Numbered from the stretch's first letter, positions 52,871-62,322 are shown. The stretch is 64,000 bases of DNA from Bacillus sp. 103mf (GCF_900116295.1 NZ_FPAF01000008.1:98471-162470); one strand, 5' to 3'. Numbers and translations: made by a program. The notes: generated by a model from the sequence alone, not told the origin.

Positions 52871-53101
52871 TTATGTAATATAGACGCTTCTATTTTTTTC
52901 ATCTTGTTGAGAATGTTTAATCCTATCATAATTATCATTAAATATTTTATCTAATAATTTCAATTTCTTGTTGTTAAAAATCTCATTAATTATACGAATC
53001 TTTTTATTCTCATCGGTGTTTTTAAAATGTATATCATTGTTTTCTATAGGTTTTCCAACAGATAAAATGGTACTTGAATGATTTTCGTAATATTGACAGT
53101 A
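52871..53101 (-). pseudogene. C-terminal fragment of a lost gene
   Basis: An open frame of 76 codons without any start codon, reading HSSTILSVGKPIENNDIHFK and later KKIRIINEIFNNKKLKLLDK, ending with a stop 20 bases before the methyltransferase remnant. Composition is strongly protein-like; a stop lies immediately upstream. The family is not recognised. Confidence 0.45.
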
Positions 53102-53160
53102 TCAATCATTTGTAATTCCCATATAAATAATTGAAATACACTACGCATAGAGGTGAGATT

Positions 53161-53658
53161 ATGAATGCTTCTTCATTTTACTCTATTGTAATCATAATTA
53201 CTGCGTTGGTCTTATGGTGGAGAACTAGGGCAATGTATCGTCCAATTAAAGGAAATGGAATCCGTCTTCTTTTACCCATATTATTTCTACTATTACCTAG
53301 TCTTTTCACAATTCTGAATCCAAATGCACATGCCGCTGCCTGGGAATGGATTTGTGCAGTTATCTTTGGATTCCTTTTGTCAATTCCACTTATTTGGACC
53401 ACTAACTATGAACTCCGATCAGATCAGCATATTTATGCTGTAAGAAACAAGAGCTTTATCATTACCTTTCTTATCGTATTTATTGTCCGATTTTTATTTC
53501 GTGATTATTTAAAATGGCTAGGTCCAGAAACAGAAGTAGCACTATTTATGACTGTAGCGCTGGGATATATCTTACCTTGGAGGATTATCTCTTTCATTAA
53601 ATTTCGTCAACTATACAAAAATCGAATCCGAACTAACGATAACATTGACTTCCGATAA
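53161..53658 (+). CDS. CcdC-like membrane protein (YneJ family)
   Basis: A 165-residue integral membrane protein with five hydrophobic segments and the family opening RTRAMYRPIKGNGIRLLLP after the first helix. CcdC proteins are linked to cytochrome c biogenesis in Bacillus, though their role is unclear, and no ccdA lies beside this copy. The ATG at 53161 follows GAGGTGAG; the longer reading from 53131 has no site. Confidence 0.8.
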   Translation: MNASSFYSIVIIITALVLWWRTRAMYRPIKGNGIRLLLPILFLLLPSLFTILNPNAHAAAWEWICAVIFGFLLSIPLIWTTNYELRSDQHIYAVRNKSFIITFLIVFIVRFLFRDYLKWLGPETEVALFMTVALGYILPWRIISFIKFRQLYKNRIRTNDNIDFR

Positions 53659-53700
53659 CACTGATTCTGGAAATGAAAAGTCCCAGAATCAGTGTTATCG
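53652..53700. terminator. strong hairpin after CcdC
   Basis: ATAACACTGATTCTGG pairs perfectly with CCAGAATCAGTGTTAT across an 11-base loop. There is no T run, so it may act as an RNA-stabilising or factor-dependent end for the converging genes. Confidence 0.6.
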
Positions 53701-53749
53701 CTTGGCTTGTTAGGAAGAAATATCACTTATAAAAAATCATTTACACTTT

Positions 53750-54814
53750 CTATGTTAATTGAATATTGTATTTTTCTAATAAATCTTTAAAAGCGGGTCT
53801 TTCATTTCCATTTCGTCCAATAACATGTGTGGCAGTCACTAATGAGTTCAAAACAGCCTCTTCAGTAGCCTCGCCAATAGCTCGAAATGCTAAATCTATA
53901 TCTTCTTCATGAATCATTGGAACCGAAATGCAATGTGCAGTTTTTTCATGGGATATTTTTGTAGCTGTTGAAAAACCAATTACCACCTCACCACTTCCAG
54001 TTGTAATGATAGAACCAGTACGTGATAAGCCTGTTATAGTTCTTTTTATAATCCGGTTTAGCTGCCTTTCTGATACGGGAAGATCTGTTCCAACAATTAT
54101 AATAATTGAACCCTTATCTTGTTCCTCACGTGACTGAAGAATAGCATCTCTCAATTCTTCTCCAACAGCTTTTCCATTCACTTTTAAATCACTCAAGATT
54201 CCAAAGTTAGACAACACTAAAACACCCATCGTATAAGTTCCATGTTCCATTCTCATTAATCTGGAGGCAGTACCAATACCACCTTTTAATGAATAACACA
54301 GCATTCCAGTACCTGCTCCAACAGTGCCTTCTTGAACTTCGGATGAGGCATTGTTTAATGCTTGAATAACATGTTCTTTAGTTATAAATCTAGCTCGAAC
54401 ATCGTTTAATAGCATGTCGTTGCATTCACATACGATTGGATTAACAGTCCCAGTCGTTCGTCCTATTTCTGGATTATGTTCTAGCATATATTCAATTAAT
54501 GCATCTGCAGCTGTTCCGATACTTAATGTATTCGTTAAAATTATGGGAGATTCTAATGTACCTAACTCATTGATTTGTATGGTCCCCATAGTCTTGCCAA
54601 ACCCATTAATTACATAGCTTGAGGCAATTAGTTTTTCCTTAAATATATTGCCTTGATGAGGAAGAATAGCTGTGACACCTGTTTGTATATCCTTATCACT
54701 AAGAGTTACATGCCCAACAGTAACTCCTTCAACATCTGTAATAGAGTTATAGTAGCCTGTTTCTAAGCGTCCTATTTTCACACCATAATCTCTTATTCTT
54801 TTTTGACTAAACAT
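53750..54814 (-). CDS. P1 family (DmpA-type) aminopeptidase
   Basis: A 354-residue member of the DmpA/BapA family, which self-cleaves between G and S/T to expose an N-terminal nucleophile and then removes N-terminal residues, including beta-amino acids. SLKGGIGTASRLM near residue 190 carries the expected cleavage and nucleophile region; EGVTVGHVTL near the N-terminus and GTDLPVSERQLNRI are also conserved. ATG at 54814 with GGAGG 8 bases ahead; the longer reading runs through the site. Confidence 0.85.
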   Translation of the reverse strand: MFSQKRIRDYGVKIGRLETGYYNSITDVEGVTVGHVTLSDKDIQTGVTAILPHQGNIFKEKLIASSYVINGFGKTMGTIQINELGTLESPIILTNTLSIGTAADALIEYMLEHNPEIGRTTGTVNPIVCECNDMLLNDVRARFITKEHVIQALNNASSEVQEGTVGAGTGMLCYSLKGGIGTASRLMRMEHGTYTMGVLVLSNFGILSDLKVNGKAVGEELRDAILQSREEQDKGSIIIIVGTDLPVSERQLNRIIKRTITGLSRTGSIITTGSGEVVIGFSTATKISHEKTAHCISVPMIHEEDIDLAFRAIGEATEEAVLNSLVTATHVIGRNGNERPAFKDLLEKYNIQLT

Positions 54815-55224
54815 AAATAAGCCTCCATTTTTCCAAACAAATGTGTTCAAATCAGATTATAGTTGGTTCTATTTTTACGAAAAATATTCTTTAGGACAGA
54901 CCCTAAAGAAACTTGTTGCTAATTCTTTCAATAAAGAAGGTATGTCCAAACCACAAAAAAAATAACGAAGCAACACATTCCACACCGCTAATCCACTATA
55001 TAGAAACAACGATTGAACATTTCCTTTTATTGTTATTCATCTTATAATATATAAAAATCCTCTCATTCCAGGAATGATATAAACTACAATTGAATAGCTA
55101 CATGAGACTGTATTCATAAAAAGAACATATTTACAACACGTGACACCTTTTTAATGTATAAGTAAAAAATATAAATCATTCATCTATTCATTTTTGAAAA
55201 AATACTTTGAGGAGAAATTTATAT
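54815..55224. other. intergenic region, no gene seen
   Basis: About 410 AT-rich bases between divergent genes. A small hairpin, TTCTTTAGG with CCTAAAGAA, is at 54888-54911. Nothing else is supported. Confidence 0.5.
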
Positions 55225-55632
55225 ATGACATATAAACGTAATCGATTACTGTACGCAATGATGACCATCATTGTAATTGTATTAGGACTATGCTCAAGAA
55301 AAATTGCTCATGTGTTACCACATATTTTGAATACATACTTAGGAGATACCCTGTGGGCGTTAATGATTTTTATTAGTTTTGGATTTATTTTTAAAAGCGT
55401 TCAAACAAAAGTTATTGCGTTACTTGCCATATCGTTTTGTTATATCATTGAGTTCAGCCAATTGTATCATGCTGGTTGGATTGATCATATTCGCGAAACA
55501 ACTTTAGGTGGATTGATATTAGGTTATGGCTTTTTATGGAGTGACTTATTGGCTTATGCGATAGGCATTGGAATAGGTGTGATAAGCGAAATGTTATTTG
55601 TATGGATTCGAAAACCTAGCAATCTCAATTAA
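55225..55632 (+). CDS. DUF2809 membrane protein
   Basis: A 135-residue protein with four to five membrane segments; IEFSQLYHAGWIDHIRETTL and LGGLILGYGFLWSDLLAYAI are the conserved stretches of DUF2809. Function unknown. The ATG at 55225 follows GAGGAG by about 9 bases; the longer reading includes that site. Confidence 0.82.
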   Translation: MTYKRNRLLYAMMTIIVIVLGLCSRKIAHVLPHILNTYLGDTLWALMIFISFGFIFKSVQTKVIALLAISFCYIIEFSQLYHAGWIDHIRETTLGGLILGYGFLWSDLLAYAIGIGIGVISEMLFVWIRKPSNLN

Positions 55633-55740
55633 ACTAGCTTCTAGAATCGAATTCTTACACATAGCCAATACGTAAAAACTTAGAGTTTCTATGTATTGGC
55701 CCATATTTCTTGAAAACATCCATTACTTGTCTATCGCTCA

Positions 55741-56421
55741 TTAATCTCGTTTTTTGTTATGTTTTTGTACCAAAACTCCTTTTTCGATAGATAAAAAGTC
55801 AAATTCGGCTACAAAACCTTTTCCTTGTGGACTACAAGCATATACTCCGCATTGAAATACTTGTCCCTCAGTATCCTCCATTAATCTCGCAATACGTAGT
55901 TGAGTCCACTCGCGTTCCATCAGTTCACTTATTGAAAATGTTTTATCTTCTTCAACTTCCAAAAATTCGACGATATAATCTCCAGATTCCCTACGAATAC
56001 GAAAATATAAATCTAATAGCCCCTGAGTATAATTTTGAGTAGACCAATCTGAGTATCCGTGATTTGTAACAACTGCTCCAAGTTTACATGAACCATTTGG
56101 TTCGTATTCAATAGATGTTTTGATCCAACAATCTTTAGAAAAGCGAACCATTAGTCCCGCTTGATCATATTGATGCACAGGGTATGATCGTACTCTAGTC
56201 GTAATAATGACATCCTCATTCATCTCTGTATAAAGAAAATGCCCATTGTCAATAGCAAAACCATAGTGAGTTTTTTGCCAATAATCAGTCATCTCATTAG
56301 GTTCAATGATAAGGCCAGCATTTTCCTTTTTTATGTTCCAATTCTCTGGTTGACAATACCACTTTAAATCCGAATGAATCGTATCACTTCGAAACGATTC
56401 ATATAATGCTAATGAATTCAT
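55741..56421 (-). CDS. DUF1349 (concanavalin-like fold) protein
   Basis: A 226-residue cytoplasmic protein with no signal peptide. Regions such as YDQAGLMVRFSKDCWIKTSI, SDWSTQNY and FFRIRRESGDY-like segments fit the DUF1349 family, a jelly-roll related to the accessory domain of glycosidases; most members are of unknown role. ATG with GGGGGATATATT ahead. Confidence 0.8.
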   Translation of the reverse strand: MNSLALYESFRSDTIHSDLKWYCQPENWNIKKENAGLIIEPNEMTDYWQKTHYGFAIDNGHFLYTEMNEDVIITTRVRSYPVHQYDQAGLMVRFSKDCWIKTSIEYEPNGSCKLGAVVTNHGYSDWSTQNYTQGLLDLYFRIRRESGDYIVEFLEVEEDKTFSISELMEREWTQLRIARLMEDTEGQVFQCGVYACSPQGKGFVAEFDFLSIEKGVLVQKHNKKRD

Positions 56422-56527
56422 CTAATATATCCCCCTAAATTCTTCTCAATTATTACCATAATAATAATTTTATCAAATATTCCAATAAACATAAAATGTC
56501 TCATAATTTCTTTCTTGTTCTTCTACT

Positions 56528-56547
56528 CATGCCCATCAACTTAAGGA
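56528..56547 (+). mobile_element. IS231-type terminal inverted repeat (left)
   Basis: CATGCCCATCAACTTAAGGA, oriented inward. Its inverted partner is at 59390-59409, next to a transposase remnant, so the two bound a segment of about 2.9 kb with a permease and an Lrp regulator gene. Confidence 0.6.
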
Positions 56548-56610
56548 TGGAAATAAACTGAACTTTCGTGTAGCTAAGTTCAAACGTTCTTAAAAATGAA
56601 ATGAAAGGAA

Positions 56611-57909
56611 CTACGCTTCTTCTTCACAATATTTCTTCCTTTTTTCTCTCCAAGTGATATATACAATACATGAAACGGCTACAATGATTGGAATCGCGAT
56701 AAAAGAACCGATGAAAGGATAAGCTGCAAGACAAAGTATACAAGCTATCACAGCTAACACCTTACCCAAGACATTTGTAATCAACTTAACTCCAGCTGCT
56801 GTGCCAACAACATAAGTGGCGATTGCTAATGAGTTAGGAATAAATACTAACTGTTCTAATCCAATGTCAAAGATAAAACTTAACAATAAACCCATTGCTG
56901 CAATCGATCCTACTAATAAAACCGCACGACTAGGGGTTAAATATTTTTCGTTAATGTGATCCAACCATGACGGTGCTAGGTGTTCATGAGATAAGGAATA
57001 ACCTAACCGACTCATACTCGCAATAAACGCGTTGTTTGTGCCTAAACATATAATAAAAGCGAGAATTGCTGTTACCCAGACACCATTTACCCCTGCAACT
57101 TTTTCCACAACTTGGGCTAGTGCTGCATTATTCATAGCCTGATTAACAGTTTGTTCTCCTGTTGAATAGGATTCCGTACCAATCACAGCCAAAATAATAC
57201 CAAAGTACAAAACACCGATTATAACAATAGCTCCCCATGTAGATCGCATAATGTTTTGTTTTCTTGGGTTTTTAAATTCTGGTGCTAAGCTGGAGATAGC
57301 TTCCCATCCAAAAAATGACCAAAAAATAAGCATTGCAGCTTGACCAATTGGAATGAGGCTGTTCTTTGTAATATGGAGTGTTATACTCTCAAGGTTAATA
57401 ACTGGAAAAGCTAACACTGATGTACTCAATAAAATAAAAAATGTAAGCCCGGCCAAACCTAATTGAACTTTCCCACTTGTTTGTAATCCCACATAGTTTC
57501 CGATAACCGCAATGATGAGCAATACGCTTGCAATGACATAGGCAGCAAAATGTGGCAAGTTAAATGCAAAAGCTATGTAAGTCCCACCTGTTAATGAGAC
57601 AATGATTTGCCCTACACTTCCTGCAATGAAAAAAAACCATCCAGAGAGAGCACCTACATAATGCCCAAAAGCTTTATTTGCAAAAGTCAATATTCCTCCT
57701 GAACTTGGGAAATCAATTGAGAGAAAGGCAAATGTACAGGCTAATGGAATACTAAGAAGTATCATCATGGTCCATGAAATTAATGCGTTTGCTCCCGCGA
57801 TACCAGCTGTCATACCAGGCAATATTAAAATTCCTGATCCTAAAACAGCTCCGACATATAAGGCGATTCCTTGTGGAACTGAAATGGTTTGCTTCAATGA
57901 TTGTGACAA
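56611..57909 (-). CDS. APC family amino acid permease
   Basis: A 432-residue APC-superfamily transporter with 12 predicted membrane helices; the family start GIALYVGAVLGSGILILPG and FSFFGWEAISSLAPEFKNPR-like (IFWSFFGWEAISSLAPEFKN) segments are clear. It likely imports an amino acid. TTG at 57909 is favoured because GGAGAGG lies 9 bases ahead, though ATG 57915 is possible. Divergent from an Lrp gene, and the pair is enclosed by IS231-type ends. Confidence 0.87.
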   Translation of the reverse strand: MSQSLKQTISVPQGIALYVGAVLGSGILILPGMTAGIAGANALISWTMMILLSIPLACTFAFLSIDFPSSGGILTFANKAFGHYVGALSGWFFFIAGSVGQIIVSLTGGTYIAFAFNLPHFAAYVIASVLLIIAVIGNYVGLQTSGKVQLGLAGLTFFILLSTSVLAFPVINLESITLHITKNSLIPIGQAAMLIFWSFFGWEAISSLAPEFKNPRKQNIMRSTWGAIVIIGVLYFGIILAVIGTESYSTGEQTVNQAMNNAALAQVVEKVAGVNGVWVTAILAFIICLGTNNAFIASMSRLGYSLSHEHLAPSWLDHINEKYLTPSRAVLLVGSIAAMGLLLSFIFDIGLEQLVFIPNSLAIATYVVGTAAGVKLITNVLGKVLAVIACILCLAAYPFIGSFIAIPIIVAVSCIVYITWREKRKKYCEEEA

Positions 57910-58063
57910 AATCATCCTCTCCTTACTATTTATGTATAACTGTATTATAGAAGGTTATTTACTTATTTTATATAAACCATTGAATATTTCAGACTGTTGA
58001 AACTTTATGTTTTGAATAAATAACAATATAATTATTTACAATTAGGAAAAGGAGAGGATAACT

Positions 58064-58507
58064 TTGGATAACATTGACCGAAAAATATTAGAACTCCTTC
58101 AGGAGGATGGACGAATAACAATTATTCAGTTATCGAAAAAATTGAATCTTAGTCGTCCTAGTGTAAATGAGCGATTACGGCGATTACAAGAAAATGGGGT
58201 CATTCAAGGTTTTACAGCACGTATTTCTCATGAGGAAATTGGAAAAAGTACACTTGTAATCATTCAAATAGGAAACTTAAAAATAGAGTGCCACCGATTT
58301 GAGGAGATAATTAAAGAGGAAATGGATATTCTAGAGTGTCATAGGGTGACAGGAACAAATAGCTATTTTATGAAGGTAGCAGTCGCTTCAATGAAAGATG
58401 TAACAGCCCTCGTAGATCGACTTATTCCTTTCGGACAATTAAACACATCTGTAGTACTTTCATCACCTATTATGTATCGCCCTTTGCTCCCTGTTAATGG
58501 TTACTAA
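58064..58507 (+). CDS. Lrp/AsnC family transcription regulator
   Basis: A 147-residue Lrp-type regulator: helix-turn-helix IDRKILELLQEDGRITIIQL and SRPSVNERLRRLQENGVIQG, then a RAM domain (about 60-140). TTG start with GGAGAGG upstream. It diverges from the permease gene across 154 bases and probably controls it in response to an amino acid. The third Lrp gene of the window. Confidence 0.88.
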   Translation: MDNIDRKILELLQEDGRITIIQLSKKLNLSRPSVNERLRRLQENGVIQGFTARISHEEIGKSTLVIIQIGNLKIECHRFEEIIKEEMDILECHRVTGTNSYFMKVAVASMKDVTALVDRLIPFGQLNTSVVLSSPIMYRPLLPVNGY

Positions 58508-58636
58508 GTTTCACTTAAATTGAAAGTCACCACTCTATAGATTCAGTTTTTTATTATTGAACGAACGATTAACAAGTTAAGAAATGTATTTCTCCTCAAA
58601 ACGAAAAAACTGTTGATATTTTTTAACCAATATTCT

Positions 58637-58775
58637 ACAACTATCCTGCTCCATTAGTTCAATAAAAAGGATGAAATGAAATCCCTTCGCCACTTAAATA
58701 AGTTATTTCAGTTCATCTTTTTTATAAACAGTACGACTTTCTTACAAACCGTGCATCTTTGTTTCAAACCGACAA
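58637..58775 (+). repeat. dispersed intergenic repeat (CAACTATCCTGC type), copy 2
   Basis: Shares CAACTATCCTGC, CATCTTTTTTATAAACA, GTGCATCTTTGTTT order with the copy at 27051. It lies between the Lrp gene and a 33-residue ORF. Confidence 0.5.
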
Positions 58776-58792
58776 TGTAAGCATTTAAGTAT

Positions 58793-58894
58793 TCAAAATG
58801 ATCCCCATAATGAATAAACCATGCCACCAACAAAAAATGCTAAACCTAAAGCAAAAACAATCAAAGCGAGTATTCCATTTTTATTATTTTCCAT
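58793..58894 (-). CDS. 33-residue small membrane protein
   Basis: ATG with AAGGAG 8 bases ahead opens MENNKNGILALIVFALGLAF, a hydrophobic helix, and ends in GGMVYSLWGSF with a TGA stop. Short, single-helix proteins of this kind are common and poorly described. A plus-strand reading frame over the same DNA is a shadow. It is inside the IS231-bounded segment. Confidence 0.55.
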   Translation of the reverse strand: MENNKNGILALIVFALGLAFFVGGMVYSLWGSF

Positions 58895-58942
58895 AAAATT
58901 GTCTCCTTGTAATTTTATATTTGTTTCATTTTTTATACTAAA

Positions 58943-58976
58943 AAAACCTTTAGTCGTAATTATGGCTAAAGGTTAT
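58943..58976 (-). terminator. hairpin terminator on the minus strand
   Basis: AACCTTTAG and CTAAAGGTT form a stem with a T run on the minus strand. It would insulate the 33-residue ORF from transcription coming from the transposase remnant. Confidence 0.6.
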
Positions 58977-59129
58977 TATCATCATACTTCTCAGTTTATA
59001 AAAGTTTATATTCTCCATTTTAAAATTTAGAAGCATATAGTCCTAACGAATGTTTCTAATTCTAATTAAGATTGATAAATTGCTTAGTGTATATTTTCGT
59101 TAAAATGTAGGTGGGACCACATCCAATAT

Positions 59130-59315
59130 TTACTGTTGTGTAGCAACATTTGAGCTCATCCATACACATAAAGCGACTAAATCTTTTGCTTGGTACTTAC
59201 TAGTTCGCTGCACAAAACCAACATCTCTAGCAAGATCTCGTAAGATATTTGGGGATAAGAAGCTTTGAATTTCTTGAGCAAATAGTTGTAATTCATCAGA
59301 TACAGAAATAGACAT
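59130..59315 (-). pseudogene. IS231 family transposase, N-terminal remnant
   Basis: 61 codons: SISVSDELQLFAQEIQSFLS, then ILRDLARDVGFVQRTSKYQA and LVALCVWMSSNVATQ, matching in style the start of the IS231 (IS4 group) transposase, which is normally about 480 residues. The DDE catalytic domain is missing. The IS231-type end TTCTTAAGTTGATGGATGTG is 75 bases upstream of its start (59390-59409), as in a normal element. Confidence 0.75.
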
Positions 59316-59389
59316 ACAAAAACGCCATCCTTCCCTATGATTCTACAGAAAGAATAGCGTATTTTTTCATTTTGGGAGCTTTATAAAAT

Positions 59390-59409
59390 TCTTAAGTTGA
59401 TGGATGTGT
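59390..59409 (-). mobile_element. IS231-type terminal inverted repeat (right)
   Basis: TTCTTAAGTTGATGGATGTG is the reverse complement form of CATGCCCATCAACTTAAGAA with two changes. It belongs to the transposase remnant and pairs with the end at 56528. Confidence 0.6.
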
Positions 59410-59562
59410 GTCCCCCCTTCCAAGGTATCATTTTCCTCATAAAAGTGTATATTTGCAACCTATTAACATTTGAGAATCGGGTGTAACTAATCGCTTATCA
59501 ACAACCTTTTCAGAGAAAGAAAAATGCCCCTTTTCTATCAGTTAAAAAATATTCATTTGTAA

Positions 59563-60399
59563 TCAGCCCTTTAAAAATGATAGCAGTGCTTCATTAAATT
59601 CTTTGGCATGTGTTGCATTAAACCCATGTGGACCACCCTTTATTAAAGCTACCTTAGAATTAGGAATTGCTTCATGCGTTAGCTTTCCACTATATTCAAA
59701 TGGAACAGTTGCATCTGAATCACCATGAATAACAAGGGTAGGTATATTAAACTTGGCTAAATCTTCTCTGAAGTCCGTTTTGCTGAAAGCAGCGATACAA
59801 TCTAGTGTTCCTTTAGGCGATGCACCCGCTGCAATATCCCTATTGTAAAGTCGAAATGGTTCACTGACTAAGTCAGTTCGATCTCCAGCAGTAAAAAATC
59901 CTTTCGTAAACTCATCAAGAAATGCTAGGCGATCATTTTTTACTCCATTTTCAAACTCTTGAATTGCTGCATCATCTAATACTCCCTCAGGATGATCTGC
60001 TGACTTGTAAAGAAATGGTGGTACAGCTCCTGCAAATACAGCCTTCTCTACTCTATTTGTTCCATAGTTTCCGATATAGCGAGCTACTTCTCCACCACCC
60101 ATTGAAAATCCGACCAGTGTGACATCTTGGAGATCCATATGCTCTAGTAACAGATGTAAATCAGTAGCAAACGTATCATAGTCATAACCGTTCCATGGCT
60201 GAGAAGATTTCCCGAACCCTCGACGGTCATAAGTTATGACTCTGTATCCAGCCTCAACGAGAGCAAGAACTTGGTATTCCCAAGATCGACCACTTAATGG
60301 CCAACCGTGAATGAATACTACTGGCTTCCCTGTGCCATGATCCTCATAATATAGCTCAATGGGTGCTTGATTTTCGGTTCCTACAGTAATTTTTGCCAT
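59563..60399 (-). CDS. alpha/beta hydrolase (chloroperoxidase-like)
   Basis: A 278-residue alpha/beta hydrolase: oxyanion region VFIHGWPLSGRSWEY (about 31-45), nucleophile elbow GFSMGGGE (serine about residue 98), VIHGDSDATVPFE with the acidic residue, and GGPHGFNATH with the catalytic histidine. This is the cofactor-free haloperoxidase/arylesterase group. ATG 60399 follows GGAGG 7 bases before; the longer reading to 60444 includes the site. Substrate unknown. Confidence 0.87.
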   Translation of the reverse strand: MAKITVGTENQAPIELYYEDHGTGKPVVFIHGWPLSGRSWEYQVLALVEAGYRVITYDRRGFGKSSQPWNGYDYDTFATDLHLLLEHMDLQDVTLVGFSMGGGEVARYIGNYGTNRVEKAVFAGAVPPFLYKSADHPEGVLDDAAIQEFENGVKNDRLAFLDEFTKGFFTAGDRTDLVSEPFRLYNRDIAAGASPKGTLDCIAAFSKTDFREDLAKFNIPTLVIHGDSDATVPFEYSGKLTHEAIPNSKVALIKGGPHGFNATHAKEFNEALLSFLKG

Positions 60400-60494
60400 T
60401 CTTCTACCTCCAAAAAATATTCTAATATATATCCTTTTCTTCAATAATCCGGATGAATCTCGTAACCTATTTATGCACGTCTATGTTGTGGACT

Positions 60495-60599
60495 CTAAGC
60501 ATGAAACTCTATTGTTCCGCTGAATTCATTTTCTGTTTTTGTAACAATTCCCCATCTAATACCTTTTTCATCATGAAATAATTGCTGAACATTCCTCAT
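60495..60599 (-). pseudogene. GNAT acetyltransferase fragment
   Basis: 34 codons reading FHDEKGIRWGIVTKTENEFS then GTIEFH, which is the central part of a RimJ-like GNAT domain, with nothing before or after it. Leftover of a deleted gene. The remaining sequence of 60400-60885 holds only short inverted A/T-rich repeats near 60690-60730. Confidence 0.45.
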
Positions 60600-60885
60600 A
60601 TTCAATTCTAATAACAAAAATAGGTGACTATCAATATTGTTCTATCTATAGAATGTATAGGTAAAACCAATCAATTTTATGGTAAAAATAACTATAGTTA
60701 CCATCTATGAAAATTATAGATAATTTAGAATTGATTAATGAATTGGTTTTCAAATACTATAAATTTGTATAGCGCTTCATGTTCTGTGAATGCTGCTATA
60801 ACTAATATAACGAAACTAGGAATTTATGATAATATTCCACTGTTTAAACTTTCTTCGATTACTTAATTTTTAGGAGGAATACATA

Positions 60886-61530
60886 ATGTCTGATCTCTAT
60901 TCTCGTATTAACAAAGATGATGCTGTCGTTCTTTTAGTGGATCATCAAACTGGCCTTATGTCCGGACTAGTACGTGACTATGGTGTTAATGAATTCAAGA
61001 ACAATGTTTTAGCTCTTGCTCACACTACTAAGTTTTTTGATTTACCAGTTATTTTAACAACAAGCTTTGAACACGGACCTAACGGACCTTTAATGCAAGA
61101 ATTGGTTGATCTATTTCCTCACGCACCAAAAATAGCTCGACCTGGACAAATTAACGCATGGGATAATGATGATTTTGTAAAAGCAATCGAAGAAACTGGA
61201 AAAAAACAACTTATCATCGCGGGCGTAGTTACGGATGTTTGCGTTGCTTTCCCGGCACTTTCCGCTATAAAAGCTGGGTATGAAGTATTTGCTGTTACTG
61301 ATGCTTCAGGAACTTTCAGTAAACAAGTTGCAGATGCTGCCAATACGCGTATGGCACATAGTGGCGTGCAACTTATGAACTGGTTTAGCGTAGCGTGCGA
61401 ATTACAGCGCGATTGGCGCAACGATGTCGAAGGTTTTGGCAATTTGCTTGCTAGTAATCTTCCAGGTTATCAAAATATAATTGGAAGCTATATAGGAGCT
61501 CAGCGAGATCTTAGTAAACAAAATGCATAA
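60886..61530 (+). CDS. YcaC-like cysteine hydrolase
   Basis: A 214-residue isochorismatase-fold hydrolase related to E. coli YcaC. D19 (VLLVDHQTG), R85 (KIARPGQ) and C119 (VVTDVCVAFPAL) take the catalytic positions. ATG with TAGGAGG upstream. First of four genes on the plus strand with a similar sister at 61678. Substrate unknown. Confidence 0.87.
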   Translation: MSDLYSRINKDDAVVLLVDHQTGLMSGLVRDYGVNEFKNNVLALAHTTKFFDLPVILTTSFEHGPNGPLMQELVDLFPHAPKIARPGQINAWDNDDFVKAIEETGKKQLIIAGVVTDVCVAFPALSAIKAGYEVFAVTDASGTFSKQVADAANTRMAHSGVQLMNWFSVACELQRDWRNDVEGFGNLLASNLPGYQNIIGSYIGAQRDLSKQNA

Positions 61531-61677
61531 ATTTAGCGCTGGCTAAATCAGCGCTCCTTTTTAAATTAAGAAGTATAGCAAAGCTTTTATTTTTACGATT
61601 ACAGCTAAAACTAATAGAAAATATAATTGTTTCAAAAAACTTTATTTGAAACAATTTTAAAAAAGGAGAGTTTTATT

Positions 61678-62322
61678 ATGAGTAATTTAGAATTGTTAAC
61701 TCCGGAGAACAGTGCATTAATTTTGATCGATTTTCAGCCTCAAATGACTTTTGGAGTTGCAAGCATTGACAGACAAACATTGATTAATAACGTTATGCTG
61801 CTTGCTAAATCAGCAAAAACTTTTAACGTACCTACTATTCTTACTACAGTTGAAACACGCAGCTTTTCTGGTTATTTTTGGCCACAAATTCTTGACATAT
61901 TCCCAAACCATGAAATTATAGAACGTAGTTCAATGAACTCTTGGGAAGATCCAAAATTTGTTGAGGCAGTTAAAGCAACAGGTAGAAAGAAATTAATATT
62001 TGCAGCACTTTGGACTGAAGTTTGCCTTGCATTCCCTGTGCTTGAAGCAATTAAAGCTGGCTATGAGGTTTATGCAGTTGATGATGCTTCAGGTGGTACT
62101 AGTTTGACAGCACATAACGCTGCTATGCGTCGTGTAGAACAAGCTGGAGCAATTCCAGTGACAGCAATTCAAGTTTTACTTGAATACCAACGTGACTGGG
62201 CACGCAAAGACACTTATGATGCTGTTATGGAAATTGTAAAAGAACACACTGGCGCTTATGGTCAAGGCGTGGAATACGCATATACTATGGTACATGGCGC
62301 GCTTCCAAGCAGGAAAATATGA
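61678..62322 (+). CDS. isochorismatase-family hydrolase (YcaC paralogue)
   Basis: A 214-residue homologue of the preceding gene, with D18 (LILIDFQPQ), R83 (ERSSMNSW) and C116 (LWTEVCLAFPVL); KAGYEVYAVDDASGG matches its sister. The C-terminus is a little different. ATG at 61678 with AAAGGAG ahead; the longer reading has no site. The stop overlaps the ABM gene start in ATGA, so the two are translationally coupled. Confidence 0.87.
   Translation: MSNLELLTPENSALILIDFQPQMTFGVASIDRQTLINNVMLLAKSAKTFNVPTILTTVETRSFSGYFWPQILDIFPNHEIIERSSMNSWEDPKFVEAVKATGRKKLIFAALWTEVCLAFPVLEAIKAGYEVYAVDDASGGTSLTAHNAAMRRVEQAGAIPVTAIQVLLEYQRDWARKDTYDAVMEIVKEHTGAYGQGVEYAYTMVHGALPSRKI

Noticed and set aside
58821-59030. 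69-codon plus-strand frame
   Set aside because: It is the shadow of the 33-residue minus-strand ORF and a terminator, and has no ribosome site.
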